Assembly (NCBI GenBank): GCA_039920645.1
Contig: JBDSDI010000283.1
Location: 1-26,355, forward strand
Length of the DNA: 26,355 nucleotides
Direction of reading: 5' to 3'
Origin: CAMCVE01 sp039920645
GTDB taxonomy: Bacteria > Bdellovibrionota > UBA2428
This document shows, one piece after another, positions 23,097-26,355 of this stretch (position 1 is the first letter of the stretch; every line of letters begins with the position of its first letter). Made by a program: the position numbers and the translations under genes. The notes beneath the pieces are model-generated. The model was not told the origin of the DNA, made no database searches, and was given only the letters and a program-made list of their open reading frames with translations.

Positions 23097-24146
23097 ATGA
23101 TAGAGCAAATACTTCGTCACACAGCCTCTATTGAAAGCAACTGGAGCAGAGCTAAGTTTCCTCAACTAGCCCTTGAGTCACTCAACACTTTAGAGCTTTG
23201 CAAATCACTCAAAGAGATTGAACAATCGGTTGCAGAATGGCTTCTAGAAAGCAAAGAAATCCCTCCTCAAGTTAACCTGTTCAATAGCTTCGGAGAACCA
23301 CCCGTTACTATTTTTAACAACGGTAAATTTGCTGTGGACATTTACTTTTGGAGGAAAAACGACACCGCTATACACTCTCATGCTTTTAGAGGCGCCTTTA
23401 AGGTTATCCATGGTCAGTCCTTGCACGAAGAGTTTCAAGTTAGTTTTCTAGATGCAATCGACCAAGACATTAGTTTTTCAAAACTATCTGAATCCACAAA
23501 AACGATTATGAAAACTGGAAGCACACAAATCATAAATCCGGGTACAGAACTCGTACACAGTGTGCTTCATTTAGACAATCCCACCATTACTTTATGCATA
23601 CGTACCGTCGAAGACGTTGAACTCGATCAGTGGTCGCATTTTAAAACAGGCATTAGTTATAAAAATCACAACTTACAAAAAGAGACTATTAAAAGAGTTT
23701 TGTATTTTGAGTTTATGCATTCGTCCAATGCTGATGAAGCCTTAGTATTTTTAAACAAATCGCTAGCTAAAATAAGAACATCTGAACAAATTACTCTCTA
23801 CGAAGCCATCTCTATGAACACACTAGGATTAGACTACGATGTGGCCTGTCTCGTCTTAAAACAAATGAACATGCTTTTTAAACAACAGGATTGGTTCAAA
23901 CACTTCGAAGAACACTTTGAAATAATGGAATATGAACTTGATTCTCATCAAGCCTCAAACGCAGTAACAAAAACACTAGCCCACGCAATCAACAATCAAT
24001 ACTCCGTAGCGGAGACACAAAAATTACTTAGGCAAATATCGTCTGAAGACATTAAAAATGTAGCCAAACAACTACTCACTGAGTCAGCAGTCTTAAATGA
24101 AGAGTATTCAGAAATTCAGATAGAGAAAATTAAGGCTTTTATATAA
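23097..24146 (+). CDS. Cupin-fold protein of unknown function
   Basis: A 349-residue predicted cytoplasmic protein. A cupin (RmlC-like) core is visible at about 75-170: VDIYFWRKNDTAIHSHAFRG gives a His-x-His metal site (His93, His95), KVIHGQSLHEEF follows, and INPGTELVHSVLHLDNPTIT supplies the second cupin motif with His154. This resembles cysteine-dioxygenase-like cupins, but no specific activity can be claimed. The remaining half (about 195-349) is helical with no recognised motif. The ATG at 23097 is chosen; the frame is open 14 codons further to a TTG at 23055, and neither has a Shine-Dalgarno sequence. Base composition is strikingly A+T-rich compared with everything left of the tRNA, consistent with transfer. 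It converges on the HPF-like gene with a shared terminator between. Confidence 0.8.
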   Translation: MIEQILRHTASIESNWSRAKFPQLALESLNTLELCKSLKEIEQSVAEWLLESKEIPPQVNLFNSFGEPPVTIFNNGKFAVDIYFWRKNDTAIHSHAFRGAFKVIHGQSLHEEFQVSFLDAIDQDISFSKLSESTKTIMKTGSTQIINPGTELVHSVLHLDNPTITLCIRTVEDVELDQWSHFKTGISYKNHNLQKETIKRVLYFEFMHSSNADEALVFLNKSLAKIRTSEQITLYEAISMNTLGLDYDVACLVLKQMNMLFKQQDWFKHFEEHFEIMEYELDSHQASNAVTKTLAHAINNQYSVAETQKLLRQISSEDIKNVAKQLLTESAVLNEEYSEIQIEKIKAFI

Positions 24147-24216
24147 ATTCTTCGGCGGGCAAACCCTAAATTCACTCTTCATCGACGCTCTTAAGGCTTC
24201 GGAATTTCGAAAGTAG

Positions 24217-24250
24217 AAACGCCTTGGATCTCATCATGTCCAAGGCGTTT
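24217..24250. terminator. Bidirectional Rho-independent terminator
   Basis: A perfect 12-bp stem, AAACGCCTTGGA (24217-24228) with TCCAAGGCGTTT (24239-24250), around a 10-base loop. Because the stem starts with AAA and ends with TTT it can act on both strands. It lies between the convergent cupin gene (ends 24146) and HPF-like gene (ends 24269). Confidence 0.8.
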
Positions 24251-24268
24251 CGTATCTCCCATTTCAAG

Positions 24269-24607
24269 TCAAGCTTTCGCCCGAACGGTGTCCTTGTCTC
24301 TTTGAGGCATGGGCGGAAGAGATTGTTGAAAGCGCCCTCGCTTCCACTGGCTGATTTTTGCGGCAACTTTTTCTTCGGCCACTTGAATGGCGCGAATCGG
24401 ATCGGCGTCATTGGCTGTTGCCAAAAAAGTCCCCCCGACAGAATAGACATCGATCGACACACAATATTCCGTTCCCACGTGCTCAACTAAGCCCATAACG
24501 GTCGAGTTCGTCGGTGAGAAATCTTCAAGACGTTGAAGGACCTCTTCGGCCGAGATACGCGTCTCAAACGTAGGTTCGAAATTTTTATAATGAAATTTAC
24601 TCAACAT
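24269..24607 (-). CDS. HPF/RaiA-like ribosome-associated protein
   Basis: 112 residues from the ATG at 24607. The sequence follows the S30EA/HPF N-terminal domain plan: FHYKNFEPTFETRISAEEVL, RLEDFSPTNSTVMGLVEHV, YCVSIDVYSVGGTFLATAND and ADPIRAIQVAEEKVAAKISQ with WKRGR at the end. Such proteins bind the 30S decoding region and silence ribosomes in starvation. There is no long C-terminal dimerisation domain, so it would be a short-type HPF. GGAGG stands 5 bases before this ATG. The same frame is open for another 47 codons to an ATG at 24748 that also has a good Shine-Dalgarno; that extension carries a lipoprotein-like signal and is listed separately. The family call is by pattern and moderately sure. 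Confidence 0.75.
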   Translation of the reverse strand: MLSKFHYKNFEPTFETRISAEEVLQRLEDFSPTNSTVMGLVEHVGTEYCVSIDVYSVGGTFLATANDADPIRAIQVAEEKVAAKISQWKRGRFQQSLPPMPQRDKDTVRAKA

Positions 24608-24748
24608 GGTTTCCTCCGTTACGAGTGGATGTTGTGGAGCAACGCTGTTCCTCGACGTGTTTCCAGCGCATGACATCACAAGCACCGCAAGAAGAACGAA
24701 CGCTAGATAAGAAATTTCGTATTGCTCTTTTTTTGGAATTGTTTCCAT
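24608..24748 (-). other. In-frame N-terminal extension with lipoprotein-like signal
   Basis: 47 codons directly upstream of and in frame with the HPF-like protein. The peptide begins METIPKKEQYE, has a hydrophobic run SYLAFVLLAVLVMSC ending in a lipobox-like VMSC (Cys27), then a Ser/Asn/Pro-rich linker. AAGGGAGGG (24766-24758) precedes its ATG, the GGAGG core being 10 bases away. It may be the true start of a 159-residue lipoprotein form, a second start, or a remnant of a separate small lipoprotein gene. Confidence 0.5.
24613..24617 (-). promoter_or_regulatory. Ribosome binding site deciding the short HPF-like start
   Basis: GGAGG on the minus strand, 5 bases before the ATG at 24607. It lies inside the open upstream extension, where it encodes part of the Thr-Glu-Glu-Thr run, and argues for an internal start. 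Confidence 0.6.
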
Positions 24749-24961
24749 ATAACGACACCCTCCCTTCGAATGAGAAAAATAAGTGAAATTGAAATTATGG
24801 ATTTAAACGAAATGCGTTTTAGGATTTTCGAATTCGAGAAAACGCATGGTCACCAAAACAAAAACAAAGGTGATCTCTCGGGGATCGATACTGCTGAAGC
24901 ATCCCGCACCTCCTTTCGTGTTTTACGATTCTCGTGGAACCTCTCTAATTTTCGGCACACT
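24749..24961. other. Intergenic region with an A+T-rich hairpin
   Basis: No supported gene. It contains a perfect 9-bp inverted repeat, ATGCGTTTT (24812-24820) and AAAACGCAT (24839-24847), whose 18-base loop holds the palindrome TCGAATTCGA. It lies between two minus-strand genes and could be a terminator of the ABM-like gene or an operator for the HPF-like gene; there is no T-run to favour the former. Confidence 0.4.
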
Positions 24962-25309
24962 CTAAAAAAAGTCAAGAGTTGGAAACTTATCGCCGATAAA
25001 CCGCTTGAATATCAAATTGTTATTGCGCCCCCGGGCATTGAGCTTGTGAACAAGTTCCACGTTTGTGCAAAACTGCTTGAAAAAAAACACAGTCTCGCTT
25101 TCTTCTTCCGTCAGATCCCATTTTCTTTCAAAAATCTCTTTTGAAGGCCAGACGGCATAGGCAATCCATTCGCCTGTTTCGGATAAATGCATTCGAGAAC
25201 CCAAACTTCCTAGTTTCTTGTAAATAACGGCAGTGCCACTGTGCCAGGCATTTTTAAATTGATCTTCAAGACCATCTTTGACACTGAATTTATAGATTAC
25301 CGCAAACAT
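24962..25309 (-). CDS. Antibiotic biosynthesis monooxygenase (ABM)-like small protein
   Basis: 115 residues. The N-terminal strand-helix-strand pattern MFAVIYKFSVKDGLEDQF, AWHSGTAVIYKKLGSLGSRM, LSETGEWIAYAVWPSKEIFE is typical of the dimeric alpha-beta barrel (ABM) superfamily, whose members range from quinone-type monooxygenases to proteins with no known chemistry. The C-terminal third (about 85-115) is basic and less typical. ATG at 25309; only a weak GAG lies before it. It stands alone between two intergenic hairpin regions. The fold call is reasonable; the activity is unknown. Confidence 0.72.
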   Translation of the reverse strand: MFAVIYKFSVKDGLEDQFKNAWHSGTAVIYKKLGSLGSRMHLSETGEWIAYAVWPSKEIFERKWDLTEEESETVFFFKQFCTNVELVHKLNARGRNNNLIFKRFIGDKFPTLDFF

Positions 25310-25387
25310 CGTCTCGGCATCTTAGCAGAAAACCTATGAATTCAATTTAGCGCTCGCCCCGCTAAGTCTTCCCGATCCCCTGATGAA

Positions 25388-25759
25388 TTATTTACAGGAC
25401 ACGACAAAGAGTTCGTCAGCCAGACCATTATGTAGCTCCAGCTGAACTACCTTCGGTGGAAGAGTTTGGACTTCGTAGAACGATGAAGCGCTTAATATTT
25501 GTTCATCGTCTTGGTTGAGCTGCTCTAGAGTGAACGCGCGGAAAGTATCGTCTTGTTCCCAGCAAATTTTGACATTGGGTTTTGAAAGTCGCTTACAGCT
25601 CCTCATTTTCCCATATCCTCCAGGAATATTGAGATCAAAAGCGACCTGAGGGCCTTCGCCTTTCAGACTATGCGTTAACTGGCATTCTGCTGCGTTAGCT
25701 ATTTGAGAAATCAATATCGTGAATACGGTGATGCTGATGAACAAAATTCGAAATCTCAT
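25388..25759 (-). CDS. Small secreted four-cysteine protein, unknown function
   Basis: 123 residues with a clear Sec signal peptide (MRFRILFISITVFTILIS, cleavage near ANAA-EC at 22-25). The mature part is about 100 residues and has four cysteines (26, 55, 66, 122), enough for two disulfides, with a basic SCKRLSKPNVKICW stretch and an acidic LNQDDEQIL stretch. I recognise no family. The ATG at 25759 has no Shine-Dalgarno but has a perfect palindrome (25763-25772) immediately upstream. Base composition matches the A+T-rich region around it. Confidence 0.7.
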   Translation of the reverse strand: MRFRILFISITVFTILISQIANAAECQLTHSLKGEGPQVAFDLNIPGGYGKMRSCKRLSKPNVKICWEQDDTFRAFTLEQLNQDDEQILSASSFYEVQTLPPKVVQLELHNGLADELFVVSCK

Positions 25760-25762
25760 ATT

Positions 25763-25772
25763 CTAAGCTTAG
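25763..25772. promoter_or_regulatory. Palindrome CTAAGCTTAG upstream of the secreted protein
   Basis: A perfect 10-base palindrome 3 bases before the ATG at 25759, followed on the plus strand by another CTAAG. Its position would suit a repressor site or an unusual initiation region. No regulator is identified. Confidence 0.3.
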
Positions 25773-25810
25773 CTAAGTTTCGAAATGCCGAAAGATTGTG
25801 AAATTGACAC

Positions 25811-25860
25811 CAGGTTACGAGCGCACGTTGTGTGCGCTCGTGCACGCACTCAGATACCTG
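25811..25860. repeat. REP-like hairpin
   Basis: A perfect 10-bp stem ACGAGCGCAC (25817-25826) with GTGCGCTCGT (25832-25841) and a 5-base loop is enclosed by an outer CAGGT (25811-25815)/ACCTG (25856-25860) pair. It is G+C-rich in an A+T-rich setting and lies between two minus-strand genes. It has no T-run on either strand, so a repetitive-element origin is more likely than a terminator. Confidence 0.55.
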
Positions 25861-25889
25861 ACCAAAAAGCAGTAGAGAATGCCCAAAGT

Positions 25890-26267
25890 TTAGAGAAAAA
25901 AACTTAATCCCAAACCAATTACGGCGGGGACCAGTTGCATAAGCGCCGCAATATATTTTTCAGGCGAGGAGATTAACAAAACGGTGCCAGCGCCGATAAT
26001 CGTTAGCAAAGCAAAACGAGAAAGTAATAGACCCGTTTTTATATCTCCTGAATGAATGAGATAAATTGAATAAAAAAGCCCTATCCCTAAAAATAAATTA
26101 TAGAAGCCCTGATTAAACGCCCAAACTTTAACAATAGAACCTTGTTCGGCATTTAAGCCGAATTTTTTTAAGACCTCTGGATTCATGAAATCTATGCTTT
26201 CAAGTTTGAAAAACAGGCAGTGCAACAGCGCAGTAACTACGGCAAATACAAAAAAAATAACTTTCAT
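25890..26267 (-). CDS. DUF1304-family small membrane protein
   Basis: 125 residues from the ATG at 26267 (MKVIFFVFAVVTALLHC); an in-frame ATG six codons earlier (26285) is also possible. Four hydrophobic segments are visible. The family pattern is clear in WAFNQGFYNLFLGIGLFYSI (NQG.YN..L..G), then a third segment FALLTIIGAGTVLLI and a last segment with MQLVPAVIGLGLSFF (Q..PA..GL). DUF1304 proteins are small inner-membrane proteins of unknown function. It is A+T-rich like its neighbours and has no close operon partner in the window. Confidence 0.82.
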   Translation of the reverse strand: MKVIFFVFAVVTALLHCLFFKLESIDFMNPEVLKKFGLNAEQGSIVKVWAFNQGFYNLFLGIGLFYSIYLIHSGDIKTGLLLSRFALLTIIGAGTVLLISSPEKYIAALMQLVPAVIGLGLSFFL

Positions 26268-26285
26268 ATTTTCGTAAGCTATCAT

Positions 26286-26355
26286 TTATTTTTTGCGACC
26301 GTATAAAACCTCTGATTGAGTTAGAGGCTCGCAAGCCATTGTAGAGATCCCCAAC
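26286..26355. other. Right edge, no gene seen
   Basis: Seventy bases upstream of the DUF1304 gene. A short inverted repeat, CCTCT and AGAGG around nine bases (about 26306-26324), is present. The minus strand has TTATAC (about 26304-26299), which might be part of a promoter, but no convincing -35 element is placed. Confidence 0.3.

Noticed and set aside
24722..25144. Plus-strand open frame of 140 codons
   Set aside because: Its second half is antisense to the ABM-like gene, the start lies within the lipobox extension, and no domain is recognisable.
25347..25365. Short TTAGC/GCTAA inverted repeat downstream of the four-cysteine protein as a terminator
   Set aside because: The stem is only 5 bp and there is no T-run on the relevant strand, so it is not supportable.
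22750..26355. CRISPR array or integron attC cassette array
   Set aside because: No regularly spaced identical repeats. The inverted repeat is single-copy here and lacks a convincing pair of attC core sites; no integron integrase is seen.

Overview
The window looks like chromosome from a Gram-negative, diderm bacterium. The best guess is the Bdellovibrionota/Deltaproteobacteria-like lineages; this is an inference from overall gene style (many small lipoproteins, FecR-like and barrel-type outer-membrane proteins, DUF4398 and HPF-like families), not a proven placement. Positions 1 to about 22,690 are one compositional block with G+C-rich codon use and densely packed genes. From the end of the tRNA gene at 22,691 to the right edge the DNA is visibly A+T-rich, more loosely packed and full of inverted repeats, so it reads as accessory DNA inserted behind a tRNA gene.

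Left block, minus strand (11,111 down to 21). A long run reads pal, a DUF4398 lipoprotein, a CpoB/YbgF-like TPR lipoprotein, tsaD, rsmA, an outer-membrane barrel protein, a DUF502 membrane protein, smpB, nuoI, malQ and glgP. Several junctions overlap by 1 to 20 bases (TAATG, TTGA, ATGA), which points to translational coupling. The set joins envelope anchoring (Pal and partners), translation fidelity and rescue (TsaD, RsmA, SmpB), one respiratory complex I subunit (NuoI) and glycogen/maltodextrin breakdown (MalQ, GlgP).

Middle block, plus strand (11,194 to 18,121). Divergent from pal lies a 955-residue exported protein with an HEWGH zinc-protease motif, a probable beta-propeller and a C-terminal outer-membrane barrel. 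It is coupled by an ATGA overlap to a FecR-like/barrel protein. A zinc-ribbon protein with a Pro/Ala-rich linker and polyphosphate kinase (ppk1) follow. ppk1 ends tail-to-tail with murF, the two genes sharing a palindromic CTAG that gives both their TAG stop codons.

Right of that, minus strand (22,523 down to 18,118), is a probable four-gene operon: a secreted protein of unknown function, a BamC-like lipoprotein, murD and murF. It joins peptidoglycan precursor synthesis to envelope proteins.

At 22,615-22,691 there is a tRNA with a CAT anticodon. Its 3' end is repeated 58 bases downstream, the kind of duplication left by tRNA-targeted integration. Next come a roughly 118-base imperfect inverted repeat, a cupin-fold protein (plus strand), a strong bidirectional terminator, an HPF/RaiA-like protein that can carry an in-frame lipoprotein-signal extension, an ABM-like monooxygenase-fold protein, a small secreted four-cysteine protein, a REP-like hairpin and a DUF1304 membrane protein. 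No integrase is visible; if there is one it lies beyond the right edge.
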